A stretch of DNA of 42,095 bases from Hyphomonadaceae bacterium BRH_c29 (GCA_000961695.1 LADW01000017.1:1-42095), one strand, 5' to 3'; numbered from the stretch's first letter, positions 15,838 to 23,721 are shown. Numbers and translations are program-made. The notes: generated by a model not told the origin, from the sequence alone.

Positions 15838-16146
15838 ATGAACAAGATGATTCCGATGCTCGCCCTCGCCTTGCCCCTGCTGGCAGGCTGTGTTTCTACC
15901 ACTGCCGCCGAAAGCCGCCAGGCCGAGGCCTATGCCCACTGCTCCTACGCGCCAGGGCCGGATGAGCGCGCCAGGTGCATGAAGACCGAGCTGGCCCTGA
16001 TCGAGGCCCGTGACCGCAAGGAAGCCGATCGCGCCCAGGCGGACCACGAAGCCGCTGAACATCGCCAGGCCGTGCTGGAAGCTTCCGGCATGTCCAGCAA
16101 TGATGCCAAGCAAACCGTCGATTCCGGCCTGCGGACCCCGGACTGA
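15838..16146 (+). CDS. Small lipoprotein, unknown function
   Basis: This 102-residue protein has a lipoprotein signal peptide ending in LLAGC, so Cys18 is probably the lipidated N-terminus. The mature part is short, charged and helical (KTELALIEARDRKEADRAQADHEAAEH), probably coiled coil, with two further Cys residues. It begins 2 bp after the tag stop and has a GGAG ribosome site, so it is probably cotranscribed with ygfZ and tag. I do not recognise a family. Confidence 0.75.
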   Translation: MNKMIPMLALALPLLAGCVSTTAAESRQAEAYAHCSYAPGPDERARCMKTELALIEARDRKEADRAQADHEAAEHRQAVLEASGMSSNDAKQTVDSGLRTPD

Positions 16147-16247
16147 ACCGGCATCTCGACCCGAGCCCAAAGGCGCGCTAGAGAAAAACGGATAAGGATC
16201 AGGATCTTGCCGCGTGACTCGTATGCGGCGCGCACCAAGAGGGCCTC

Positions 16248-17369
16248 ATGAAAAACGCCGTCATCTCGTCCACAGGCCTGTGGACGCCGCCGCATTCCAT
16301 TTCAAACGAAGAACTGGTCGCCAGCTACAATGCCTGGGCTGACAACTGGAACCGCGAGCGCGAGGCGGATATCGCCTCCGGCATCATCGAGCCGAAGACG
16401 CACTCTTCCGTCGAGTTCATCGAGAAGGCCTCCGGCATCAAGTCGCGCTATGTGATCAACAAGTCCGGCGTGATCGATCCGGACATCATGGCGCCGCGCA
16501 TTCCGGAACGCCCGAATGAAGAGATTTCCGTCCTCGCCGAAATGGCCGTGAACGCAGCCCGTCAGGCGCTGGAGCGCGCTGGCCGCAAACCGGAAGATAT
16601 CGACGCCGTGATCTGCGCCGCCTCCAACATGCAGCGCGCCTATCCGGCCATGGCGATCGAAGTTCAGAAGGCCCTCGGCATCAATGGCTTTGCGTTCGAC
16701 ATGAACGTCGCCTGTTCCTCCGCCACGTTCGGCATTCAGACGGCTGCCGATTTCGTGCGCTCAGGCTCTGCCCGCTCCGTGCTGATGGTGAACCCGGAAG
16801 TCTGCTCCGGTCACCTCAACTTCACGGACCGCGACAGCCACTTCATTTTCGGCGATGTCGCCACCGCCGTTCTGGTGGAAGAGGAAAGCATCGCACCGGC
16901 TGGCCACTGGAAGATCCTCGGCACCAAGCTGAAGACCGAGTTCTCGAACAATATCCGCAACAATTTCGGCTTCCTGAACCGCGCCGCCCCGGAAGGCATC
17001 GGCGCACCGGACAAGCTGTTCGTGCAGGAAGGCCGCAAAGTGTTCAAGGAAGTCGTGCCCATGGTGGCAACGATGATCAACGAGCACCTTGGCGAGCTGA
17101 ACCTTCAGGGAACGGATCTTCGCCGCCTCTGGCTGCATCAGGCCAATGCGAACATGAACCGGATGATCTCATCGAGGGTTCTGGGCCGCGAGGCCAATTC
17201 CGATGAGAGCCCGACGGTGCTGGACACGTATGCCAACACATCTTCCGCCGGATCGATCATCGCCTTCCACAAGCATTCGGAAGACTTCAAGCCCGGTGAC
17301 AAGGGCCTGATCTGCTCGTTTGGCGCCGGCTATTCGGCCGGGACAGTGTTTGTGGAAAAAGCGGGCTGA
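16248..17369 (+). CDS. Beta-ketoacyl-ACP synthase III-like (FabH family)
   Basis: The protein has the thiolase fold with the FabH-type Cys-His-Asn triad: C156 in 'NVACSSATFG', H297 in 'WLHQANANMN' and N330 in 'YANTSSAGS'. It would condense an acyl-CoA starter with malonyl-ACP. At 373 residues it is clearly longer than E. coli FabH (317), with an N-terminal insertion around residues 25-60 (NAWADNWNREREADIASGI). That puts it in a long FabH-like subgroup, so it may not be the housekeeping initiation enzyme. An AAGAGGG site precedes the ATG at 16248. It stands alone in its direction, with no acyl carrier protein or plsX nearby. Confidence 0.88.
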   Translation: MKNAVISSTGLWTPPHSISNEELVASYNAWADNWNREREADIASGIIEPKTHSSVEFIEKASGIKSRYVINKSGVIDPDIMAPRIPERPNEEISVLAEMAVNAARQALERAGRKPEDIDAVICAASNMQRAYPAMAIEVQKALGINGFAFDMNVACSSATFGIQTAADFVRSGSARSVLMVNPEVCSGHLNFTDRDSHFIFGDVATAVLVEEESIAPAGHWKILGTKLKTEFSNNIRNNFGFLNRAAPEGIGAPDKLFVQEGRKVFKEVVPMVATMINEHLGELNLQGTDLRRLWLHQANANMNRMISSRVLGREANSDESPTVLDTYANTSSAGSIIAFHKHSEDFKPGDKGLICSFGAGYSAGTVFVEKAG

Positions 17370-17391
17370 GGCGCGAGGGGCGCCCTGAAGC

Positions 17392-17544
17392 TCAGTCGTA
17401 CTCGTCGTCGCTGAACAGGTCGCCCCAGAAGACTTCGCGGCTGGACTTGAACGCCTCGGTCACGACGATGATTCCGCCCATGAGGAGGACACAGAAGGCC
17501 ATAACCTGCCAGGGTGCTGTCTGTGTCATCGCGTCGAGCATCAT
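17392..17544 (-). CDS. 50-residue single-span membrane protein
   Basis: A short open frame runs from ATG ATG at 17544 to the stop at 17392. It has a GAAGGCGG ribosome site, one hydrophobic helix (about residues 12-29, WQVMAFCVLLMGGIIVVT) and an acidic C-terminus (SDDEYD) after 'SSREVFWGDLF'. The sharp division into helix and charged tail is what a real small membrane protein looks like, and the frame ends cleanly opposite the end of the FabH-like gene. No family is recognised. Confidence 0.6.
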   Translation of the reverse strand: MMLDAMTQTAPWQVMAFCVLLMGGIIVVTEAFKSSREVFWGDLFSDDEYD

Positions 17545-17815
17545 CACCGCCTTCTTTTGTTTTGCACCACGTCAGGGCAGTGCTTGTTCGGTGAGACGGT
17601 TTTCGCCGAAAGCCCTTAACAGCGCATTTGGAAATCAGGGCGAAGACGGGGCGTGTTCGTAACCAGAATGCCCCCCTTTGTTTACCCTTCCTGACACGTT
17701 TCGCCACGGGCCTTAACGGCGCGCTGGAAGAGCGTTGAATTTGCGGAGTTTAATAATGAATATTACGCACGCCACGTTTTTCAGGCGCGCGAAACCTATC
17801 CACAGTTTCATGTTT
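17545..17815. other. Non-coding gap upstream of the 50-residue ORF
   Basis: I find no gene, RNA or strong repeat here. The stretch is locally AT-richer (around 17745-17770) and contains two isolated TTAAC motifs (17614 and 17711 regions) without the paired spacing of a CtrA site. It must hold the promoter of the 50-residue protein and the 3' region of the tonB operon. Confidence 0.5.
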
Positions 17816-17838
17816 GCAGAAGGCGCTAGCGCTTCTGC
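17816..17838 (-). terminator. Hairpin over the tonB stop codon
   Basis: GCAGAAG (17816-17822) pairs with CTTCTGC (17832-17838), and the interior CGCTAGCG is itself palindromic, with one bulged G. The stem includes the tonB stop. No T-run follows, so it may be an attenuating or RNA-stabilising hairpin rather than an intrinsic terminator. Confidence 0.35.
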
Positions 17839-18566
17839 TGCATCACGATCGTGAAGCTGAGGTCTTCGCGCGTTGCCCTTGGCGGTGCGGACGGGAACGG
17901 CACGGCGGAGGTCACCGCGTTCAGGCAGCGCCGGTCGTAAAGCCGGCTGCCGCTGCCCTGCCTTATGCCGACGGACACGACTTCGCCGGAGCGGGAGAGC
18001 CGGAACTCGACCTTGCAATCGCGTGCGCCGCGCACGCCCCTGGGCGCATGCTTCGCGAGTTCGATGCGGACCTGCCTTGTGTAGGCATCCATTTCCGCCT
18101 TGCCATCGCCAGCGGTGGAGAGCGAGCCCGTGGAAGGCGCAGGCGCTTCTGCCGTGCTGGCGGACGCGGGAGGGGTGGCCTCCTCAATCATCTGGATGGA
18201 CTCGCTCGCGGTGAGCGGTTCGATGTCTGCGGGGGCGGTGTCGGAGATGGGCGCGGCCTGATCCTCAGTGGCAGGTGCTGGAGGCAGGTCTGCTTCATGA
18301 TCCGGGATCGGATCATCTGCGACCGGTTCAGGTTCGGGCACGGGTTCCGGCTCTGGCGGGGGCGGCTCAGGAACCGGTTCGGGCTCTGGCTCAGGCGGCT
18401 GCGGCGGCGCCTCCACCAGAGTCACGATGAAGGTATCGTCAGAGACCTGCACGCCGCTGCCGCTGGAGGGTCCCATCCAGGCGACAGCCGCGAACAAGCC
18501 GGTATGGGCGAGCGCGGCCAGTGCCACGCCCGCCATATATCCGGGAGAGAGGAATCTCCCCAGCAC
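17826..18566 (-). CDS. tonB: TonB-family energy transducer
   Basis: TonB couples the inner-membrane proton gradient to outer-membrane receptors. From the GTG at 18566 the 246-residue protein starts 'LGRFLSPGYMAGVALAALAHTGLF', a basic/Pro lead into one membrane helix with a His, as in TonB. A periplasmic Pro-Glu repeat follows (PEPEPEPVPEPPPPEPE type, about residues 45-75). The C-terminal domain has 'YTRQVRIELAKHAPRG', 'CKVEFRLSRSGEV' and 'DRRCLNAVTSAVPFP', typical of TonB. The start is 1 bp after the receptor stop. An ATG at 18536 would cut into the membrane helix. Being the last gene of the receptor operon, it is probably dedicated to that receptor. No exbB/exbD is present nearby. Confidence 0.9.
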   Translation of the reverse strand: MLGRFLSPGYMAGVALAALAHTGLFAAVAWMGPSSGSGVQVSDDTFIVTLVEAPPQPPEPEPEPVPEPPPPEPEPVPEPEPVADDPIPDHEADLPPAPATEDQAAPISDTAPADIEPLTASESIQMIEEATPPASASTAEAPAPSTGSLSTAGDGKAEMDAYTRQVRIELAKHAPRGVRGARDCKVEFRLSRSGEVVSVGIRQGSGSRLYDRRCLNAVTSAVPFPSAPPRATREDLSFTIVMQQKR

Positions 18567-18567
18567 G

Positions 18568-20712
18568 TCAGAACGCGACGTTGACGCTGAGATTGAACGA
18601 CCGGCCAGGGCCAGCGACCTGATGGAACGGGTCCACCTTGCCATTGTACTTATAGTCCCCGAAAGCGATGCCGCCGAGGGGCAGGTCATAGTCCTGATCC
18701 AGCAGGTTCTCGATACCGGCCGCAAAACGGACGCGGCCAAACTCTCCGCCGGCCCGCAGGTGGACCAGCACATAGCCCGGTGTACGGAGTTCCTGTCGCA
18801 CGGCGCTGACCGTGTCCTTCTCGTCCACCAGTTCCACTTCCAGAGCCTGCGTCCAGACGCCCTTGCGATTTTCCAGCGAGAACAGGCCTTGCAGCGGGGC
18901 GATGTTGTAGAGATTGTCGCCCGTGTCCTTGTTCTCGCCCTTGGTCCAGCTGACCGTGCCGTTGAGGCGCGTGTCGCCCAGTCCGCTCTGCCAGACTGGC
19001 AGGCCGCCGCTGGCTTCGAGGCCGTAAAGCTCCGCCTCGTGATTGGCGAATTGCAGCATGGGCGAGCCGTCCTTGAGGCTGCCGATACGATCCGCGTCGA
19101 TATAGTCCTCCACGCTGGAGGCCCAGCCGGACAGGCGGAGGACGCGGCCATTGGCTTCGCCATCCGACCAGTCGAGCGTGGCGGCCAGGCTGCGGGCAAC
19201 TTCCGGCTCGAGATTGATGTCCCCGACATAGCCAGCGCCATCGCCGGTCATGTTGGTCATCGAGGCGGACATCGAGCCCCGGCCCCAGGCGTAGCGCTCG
19301 TAGAAGTTCGGCGAACGGGATTTCTGGGCCGCGCCGAATTCGACGGCAAGATTGCTGCCCGGATGCCAGGTTGCCTTTGCGGTGACGTCGACATTGTCGT
19401 CTTCGCGCGCATGATCGACCGCGTTGAAGGCCGTGGCGGCCATCGCGTCGGGCATGTTCATCATGCCGGTCCAGGAATAAGGCTGCACATCGCCCGTATC
19501 CATTTCGACGCGTTCATAGCGCAGGCCGAGCAGGGTCGTCCAGGCGGGCGCCGGACTGGCTTCCCACTCGCCCCAGACACCGGTGCGATTGCGTTCGCCA
19601 TCATTGATGTTGATATAGTCCAGCGGCGACATCATCATGCTGCCGGGCACGGCGGGCCAGTAATCGTCCATGGAGGCCCGGAACATTTCCGCGCCCACAC
19701 GCACCTGCCCGACGCCCTCAACCGGTGTGTCGTAGGAGACCTTTGCGGAGACATCTTCGCCCTGCGTGAGCATCGGCATACCGCCTGTCGGCGTGCCGCC
19801 TTTGTCAGACAGGAAGTTCATTTCGTGATCGACGCTGCGCCAGGCGGCTTCGGCCATCAGGATGCCGGGGCCGACCGGGCCTTCGCCGTGCAGCTGCACA
19901 CTCGTGCTGCTATTGTCTGTCAGGTCCATGCGCTGGTTGGCAAAGCCCTCATAGGGCACGCCCTGCTGGCTGATCCGCACCCAGAACAGCGTGTCCGCTG
20001 CCGGGCGGGCCGCGAGCAGCAGCGACTGGTCATAGTTCTGGTAGAGCGTGGAGCGGACTTCATCGCCCGACCCGGCCTTGTAATTGTCGGCCTTGTTCCA
20101 GCTGGCATCGTAGCGCGCGCTGAATTTCTCGCCTGCGACATTGGCCTGCAGAGACGCGCCGATGCCGTTCGACACGCTGCGATAGCTGGCCCCGACTTCG
20201 CCGGAGACTTCCACGCCGCCATCGGAGAATTCCGGCGCGCGGCTCTCAATGGAGATCACGCCAGCGATATTGTCGCCGCCCAGGCTGACCGGGGAGAGGG
20301 TTGGCGTGACCACGATGCGTTCAACGCGGGAGGCGTCGATATAAGAGGTCACCGGGTTCATGTGGTTGGGGCAGTAATTGGTCGACTGCTGACCATCGAT
20401 CATGACGCCAACACGGTCATCGGCGAGGCCGCGCAGGCTGGGCAGAGAGGCAATGCCGCCATTGGTTTGCACCGCAACGCCGGGCGCGCGGGAGATCATC
20501 TGCAAGGGATCGGACGAGGCCGCACGGCTCATCGCGGCGGCCTCTCCGGTGACGGTGAAGCTGCCGGGCGTGCTGGGTGTGCCAGCTTCGGTTTCCGGTT
20601 CCTGCGCTTCAATAGGCGCAAGTTCCGTCGCGGTCTGCGCCGCTGCCATCTGGGCAAAGCCGGTGGACGCGAGAAGCGTGACGGCCGTGGTGCAAAGGAG
20701 TGTGTGTTTCAT
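18568..20712 (-). CDS. TonB-dependent receptor, OprC/NosA-like copper type
   Basis: This outer-membrane receptor of 714 residues starts at the ATG at 20712 with a signal peptide (MKHTLLCTTAVTLLASTGFAQMAAAQ). It has a plug domain (about 50-165: 'PSLRGLADDRVGVMIDG', 'VERIVVTPTLSPVSLGGDNIAGVISIES') and a 22-strand-type barrel ending in an aromatic F (NLSVNVAF). The plug carries C114-P-N-H-M118 (CxxxM) and the barrel carries H296-E-M298 (HxM). OprC of Pseudomonas aeruginosa binds copper through CxxxM (143/147) and HxM (323/325); both motifs and their separation agree here. Loops are Met-rich (GSMMMSPLDY, MMNMPDAM, SMSASMTNMTG). The next gene, 1 bp away, is tonB. Copper specificity is inference from these residues and the DUF2946 neighbour. 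Confidence 0.9.
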   Translation of the reverse strand: MKHTLLCTTAVTLLASTGFAQMAAAQTATELAPIEAQEPETEAGTPSTPGSFTVTGEAAAMSRAASSDPLQMISRAPGVAVQTNGGIASLPSLRGLADDRVGVMIDGQQSTNYCPNHMNPVTSYIDASRVERIVVTPTLSPVSLGGDNIAGVISIESRAPEFSDGGVEVSGEVGASYRSVSNGIGASLQANVAGEKFSARYDASWNKADNYKAGSGDEVRSTLYQNYDQSLLLAARPAADTLFWVRISQQGVPYEGFANQRMDLTDNSSTSVQLHGEGPVGPGILMAEAAWRSVDHEMNFLSDKGGTPTGGMPMLTQGEDVSAKVSYDTPVEGVGQVRVGAEMFRASMDDYWPAVPGSMMMSPLDYININDGERNRTGVWGEWEASPAPAWTTLLGLRYERVEMDTGDVQPYSWTGMMNMPDAMAATAFNAVDHAREDDNVDVTAKATWHPGSNLAVEFGAAQKSRSPNFYERYAWGRGSMSASMTNMTGDGAGYVGDINLEPEVARSLAATLDWSDGEANGRVLRLSGWASSVEDYIDADRIGSLKDGSPMLQFANHEAELYGLEASGGLPVWQSGLGDTRLNGTVSWTKGENKDTGDNLYNIAPLQGLFSLENRKGVWTQALEVELVDEKDTVSAVRQELRTPGYVLVHLRAGGEFGRVRFAAGIENLLDQDYDLPLGGIAFGDYKYNGKVDPFHQVAGPGRSFNLSVNVAF

Positions 20713-20740
20713 TGTGTAGGTCTTTTCTTGTTGGGAGGAG

Positions 20741-21256
20741 TCAGGCGGCAAGCGATTGCCTGGTGCGCCGGGTTCGGAGGGCCACTTCGATGGCATTCGC
20801 CAGCGAGATGCGTTCAGGCGGGGACAAGACCGCGCCGATTTCGAGTTTCTTCAGGCCCGCCCGCAGGACGAGGGAATCGCAGGCGCGGCCGGTGTCGTTG
20901 ACCCGGTCCACGCGCAGCCAGTGCGGGGAGAGTTCGGCCCGCTCGACCGGGCTGGCCGTGTTCCGGCGGGTTTCCACCAGAAGCGCGGTATCGGTCAGGC
21001 AGACGCGCTGTTCGTAGAGGCCGAGCTGGCGGGCGTGCCAGAGAATCATGCCCGCCAGGGCCAGAATGGAGAGGACCACCAGAGGCGTGACCAGCCATGC
21101 GCCCATCCAGGCGGTGGCCGCACAGATCAGGGCGCCGGGCGGGACGACCGAGCCAGCCAGTGTCCAGGCCACGCGATTGGTGAGCGAGTTGTTGGGCGTG
21201 ATGCGAACGTCCAGCCAGACGTGGTCGCTTGCATCGCCGGGTGTGAGCGTATTCAT
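20741..21256 (-). CDS. DUF2244 domain membrane protein
   Basis: The 171-residue protein begins at the ATG at 21256, which overlaps the stop of the preceding gene by 4 bp (ATGA). It has two adjacent membrane helices (about 35-80) after 'ITPNNSLTN', then a cytoplasmic beta-rich half ('CLTDTALLVETRR', 'WLRVDRV') and the ending 'IGAVLSPPERISLANAIEVALR'. This is the DUF2244 pattern. Its function is unknown in general. Position inside a copper receptor operon suggests a role in metal handling or membrane assembly, as inference. Confidence 0.8.
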   Translation of the reverse strand: MNTLTPGDASDHVWLDVRITPNNSLTNRVAWTLAGSVVPPGALICAATAWMGAWLVTPLVVLSILALAGMILWHARQLGLYEQRVCLTDTALLVETRRNTASPVERAELSPHWLRVDRVNDTGRACDSLVLRAGLKKLEIGAVLSPPERISLANAIEVALRTRRTRQSLAA

Positions 21257-21477
21257 CCCGGTGCCCCCGACCTGATGGCGCGGACAAGGGGGAAAACCTC
21301 CGGGCCGAGGAAGACGAGAGCGGAGACAATGCCCGCCAGCAGCGCGCCCGACGCGCCTGCGAGGCAAAAGCCAAGCGCAGTGCCCAGCACAAAGTTCACC
21401 AGATGCCAGAGGCGCAGCTCAAACCGGGCCGATTGGCCCTGCAGCCCTTTCGAGGCCGCTTTTCTGTTGATGTTCAT
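21253..21477 (-). CDS. 74-residue membrane protein in the copper operon
   Basis: Short protein with a basic N-terminus (MNINRKAASKGLQGQ) and two hydrophobic helices (about 24-45 and 46-68) separated by a small Gly-rich turn. It is translationally coupled to the DUF2244 gene by ATGA. No family is recognised. The two-helix hairpin shape fits a small transporter partner or assembly protein, but there is no direct evidence. The region upstream (21478-21562) holds no gene. Confidence 0.7.
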   Translation of the reverse strand: MNINRKAASKGLQGQSARFELRLWHLVNFVLGTALGFCLAGASGALLAGIVSALVFLGPEVFPLVRAIRSGAPG

Positions 21478-21562
21478 TGGAAGACGATCCGATTTCAGGC
21501 GCGCTGGTCATGGACCAACGCAACAGACACGCCTCACCTGTGGTGTGCGTGTACGAAGAAAA

Positions 21563-21988
21563 TCAGATTGTCAGAGGCGGGCCGCGTGCGGGCGGCGGCG
21601 GGGCGGCGAGGCCGCGTCCCGGAACAACCGGGGCATAGGATGGGCGGTAAGGGATTTCCGTCTGCACGGGTGCAGCCGGGTCACCTGCCAGATCCGGCAA
21701 GGCGAAGTGCGCCGTCAGGGCAAAAGGACAGGTGCTGTTCTTGCCGGCGTCGGACTGGCCGGACTTGTGCTCGTCTGCATCGACATACTTCCCGGTCTTG
21801 AGATCAAGAACGGCAGGCGTGCGGCCGGAGCCATCGCCGTGGCAGATGACGATGTTGACGAACTGGCCCGGTTCTTCCGGCGCAGCGACCATGTAGCCCG
21901 CCGGAACGAGCCCGCGCACGACGATTGCCAACAGCGCGAAAGCGCCGAGCAATGACATCAGCCGGGAACGTGCAGTGCTATACGCCAT
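21563..21988 (-). CDS. DUF2946-like protein, putative copper-associated
   Basis: The 141-residue product (start at the ATG at 21988) has one N-terminal membrane helix followed by 'RGLVPAGYMVA', then 'IVICHGDGSG', 'TCPFALTAHF' and a terminal 'PPPPARGPP'. These Cys/His and ARGPP elements are the DUF2946 signature, a family I associate with copper loci in proteobacteria. Possible metal ligands are the Cys-His pair and CPF. Alternative in-frame starts at 22036 or 22132 extend upstream, the latter through the G-run at 22081-22093. None has a convincing ribosome site, so the true start is uncertain. It heads the minus-strand receptor operon. Confidence 0.78.
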   Translation of the reverse strand: MAYSTARSRLMSLLGAFALLAIVVRGLVPAGYMVAAPEEPGQFVNIVICHGDGSGRTPAVLDLKTGKYVDADEHKSGQSDAGKNSTCPFALTAHFALPDLAGDPAAPVQTEIPYRPSYAPVVPGRGLAAPPPPARGPPLTI

Positions 21989-22080
21989 GATGGCGGCATG
22001 AAAGTCATGGTTGCGTGGAGGTTGCAACTGCGTCATGCGGCCACAGAAATTCAGCGCAGCCTTCCGGGGCCGGCTTTCAC

Positions 22081-22093
22081 GGGGGGGGGGGGG
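22081..22093. repeat. Poly-G tract of 13
   Basis: Thirteen consecutive G lie in the divergent gap between the DUF2946 gene and the HD-hydrolase gene, 93 bp upstream of the DUF2946 start chosen here. Homopolymers this long are prone to slippage. They can vary promoter spacing, or are simply error-prone in sequencing. A CCCCC run at 22113-22117 could pair with it. Confidence 0.95.
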
Positions 22094-22155
22094 CAAAACC
22101 GATTTACGGCTTTCCCCCTTAAACTCTTGCAACCGATGCCGTAAGAAAGGCGTGG

Positions 22156-22773
22156 ATGACCGTTCGCACGAAGAAATCCGTCGAGCCTCCCAGGGTCTGG
22201 CAGCGCATGCTGTCCGGACGGCGGCTGGACCTTGCCAATCCTTCCCCCATGGATGTGGAAGTCGAAGACATCGCCCATGGACTGGCCCGCGTGGCGCGCT
22301 GGAACGGGCAGACGAAGGGCGAGCACGCCTTCTCCGTCGCTGAGCATTCGGTGGTCGTGGAACGCATCTGCCGCAAGCTCGACCCGTCCATGACCGCGAA
22401 ACAGAGCCTGATGGCCCTGCTGCATGACAGCCCGGAATATGTGATCGGCGACATGATCTCGCCCTTCAAGGCGCTGCTGGGCGAGGGCTACAAGGCAATC
22501 GAGGCGCGGCTGCAGGAAGCCGTCCATATCCGCTTCGGCCTGCCGCCTGTGACACCTGTGCGCCTCAAGAAACAGATCAAACGGGCAGACCTTGTCTGCG
22601 CCTGGTTCGAGGCGACTCAGCTGGCCGGGTTCGAGGCGGAGGAGGCGAACCGCTTCTTCGGCAAGCCGCCGGAGACCGTGCGCCTGCGCCTGTCGCCCAA
22701 AGCCGTGCCGGACGCGCAGGACGCCTTCCTCGCGCGGTTCCGCCAGATCATGACGGAGATCGGCGCGCCATGA
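22156..22773 (+). CDS. HD-domain hydrolase
   Basis: The 205-residue protein has the HD-superfamily metal site: His in 'EHAFSVAEHSVVV' (about residues 56-68), the HD pair in 'LLHDSPEYVIGD' (about 88-99) and a later Asp in 'KRADLVCAW'. The layout is like YfbR-type 5'-nucleotidases and related phage/bacterial HD hydrolases, so a (deoxy)nucleotide phosphohydrolase is plausible. An AAAGG ribosome site precedes the ATG at 22156. The stop overlaps the start of the next gene (ATGATG at 22770-22775), so it is coupled to the NrtR-like regulator. Confidence 0.85.
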   Translation: MTVRTKKSVEPPRVWQRMLSGRRLDLANPSPMDVEVEDIAHGLARVARWNGQTKGEHAFSVAEHSVVVERICRKLDPSMTAKQSLMALLHDSPEYVIGDMISPFKALLGEGYKAIEARLQEAVHIRFGLPPVTPVRLKKQIKRADLVCAWFEATQLAGFEAEEANRFFGKPPETVRLRLSPKAVPDAQDAFLARFRQIMTEIGAP

Positions 22774-23720
22774 TGCGTTCAGCTTCCCCGCTCCTGATCG
22801 GCCTGTCGGCTGTGATGGTTGCCATTCAGGATGACATGCCGCTGGTGCTGGTCACCCGTCGCGGCAATGAAGATGCCCTGCCCTTTGGTCCGTTCCATCC
22901 GGACCGGCACCGCACGTTCGACCTGTCCCTGCGCGGCTGGGTGCGCGAACAGACCGGCTTCGAGCTTGGCTATGTCGAACAACTCTATACGTTCGGCGAC
23001 CGGGATCGGGAAACGCCCGAAGCGACGCTGGCCGGAGCCCCTCCGGATTCGCGCGTCATCTCTGTCGGCTATCTGGCGCTGACGCCTGAGGCCCGCCCCG
23101 CCGGGGCCGGGTTCGAAGCGCGCTGGCAGAACTGGTATCGCTTCTTTCCGTGGGAAGACCATCGCAATGGCCGCCCGGCCATGATCGATCAGCAGATCGC
23201 GCCGCGCCTCTACACATGGGCGGCAGGCAAGGAGATGCGGCTGGAGCGGGCGAAGATCGCCTTCGGTCTGGAGGATGCCCGCTGGGCCGAGGAACGCGTG
23301 CTGGACCGCTATGAGCTGCTTTACGAGGCAGGCCTGGCGTCTGAATGTGCGCGCGATGCGAGCCTCGCGGAACCGGATATCAGCCTCGGTGAAGCCATGG
23401 CCTCAGACCACCGCCGCATTCTGGCGACCGCGATCTCGCGCCTGCGCGGAAAGATCAAGTATCGCCCGGTCCTGTTCGAGCTGATGCCGGACCGGTTTAC
23501 CCTGTCGTCGCTGCAGCGCTCGGCAGAGGCGATCCTCGGCCTTGGCCTGCACACGCAGAACTTCCGCCGCGCGCTCGACAAGACCGGCCTCGTCAAAGGC
23601 ACCGGCGCGATGGAAACCGGCACAGGCGGGCGCCCGGCTGAGCTTTACCGTTTCTGCCGGGAACAGGCGGCCTCGACCGGCGCGCCGGGCCTCTCGACCC
23701 CGCGCCGGTCCGCCGACTGA
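22770..23720 (+). CDS. NrtR-like Nudix/winged-helix protein
   Basis: The 316-residue product combines an N-terminal Nudix-like domain and a C-terminal winged helix. The Nudix box is degenerate (SLRGWVREQTGFELG instead of G-x5-E-x7-REUxEExGU), so hydrolysis is unlikely, as in NrtR regulators that sense ADP-ribose or NAD products. The C-terminal 'KYRPVLFELMPDRFTLSSLQRSAEAILG' and 'NFRRALDKTGLV...GGRPAELYRF' are the NrtR DNA-binding signature. It overlaps the HD gene by 4 bp. NAD genes are not nearby, so the target is unknown. A 316-residue length is longer than typical NrtR because of an insertion around residues 125-190. Confidence 0.83.
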   Translation: MMRSASPLLIGLSAVMVAIQDDMPLVLVTRRGNEDALPFGPFHPDRHRTFDLSLRGWVREQTGFELGYVEQLYTFGDRDRETPEATLAGAPPDSRVISVGYLALTPEARPAGAGFEARWQNWYRFFPWEDHRNGRPAMIDQQIAPRLYTWAAGKEMRLERAKIAFGLEDARWAEERVLDRYELLYEAGLASECARDASLAEPDISLGEAMASDHRRILATAISRLRGKIKYRPVLFELMPDRFTLSSLQRSAEAILGLGLHTQNFRRALDKTGLVKGTGAMETGTGGRPAELYRFCREQAASTGAPGLSTPRRSAD

Positions 23721-23721
23721 C

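Noticed and set aside
18290..18420. Short tandem repeat encoding the Pro-Glu stretch as a DNA repeat of separate interest
   Set aside because: It is the ordinary periplasmic Pro-rich spacer of a TonB protein.
18567..19241. Upstream extension of the tonB frame into the receptor gene
   Set aside because: The extra 225 codons are a shadow of the receptor. TonB proteins begin just before their membrane helix, at the GTG at 18566.
18427..20901. 824-codon plus-strand open frame opposite the TonB receptor
   Set aside because: It is the antisense shadow of a GC-rich gene. The minus-strand product has a signal peptide, plug and barrel, while this frame gives a His/Arg/Ala-rich sequence without motifs.
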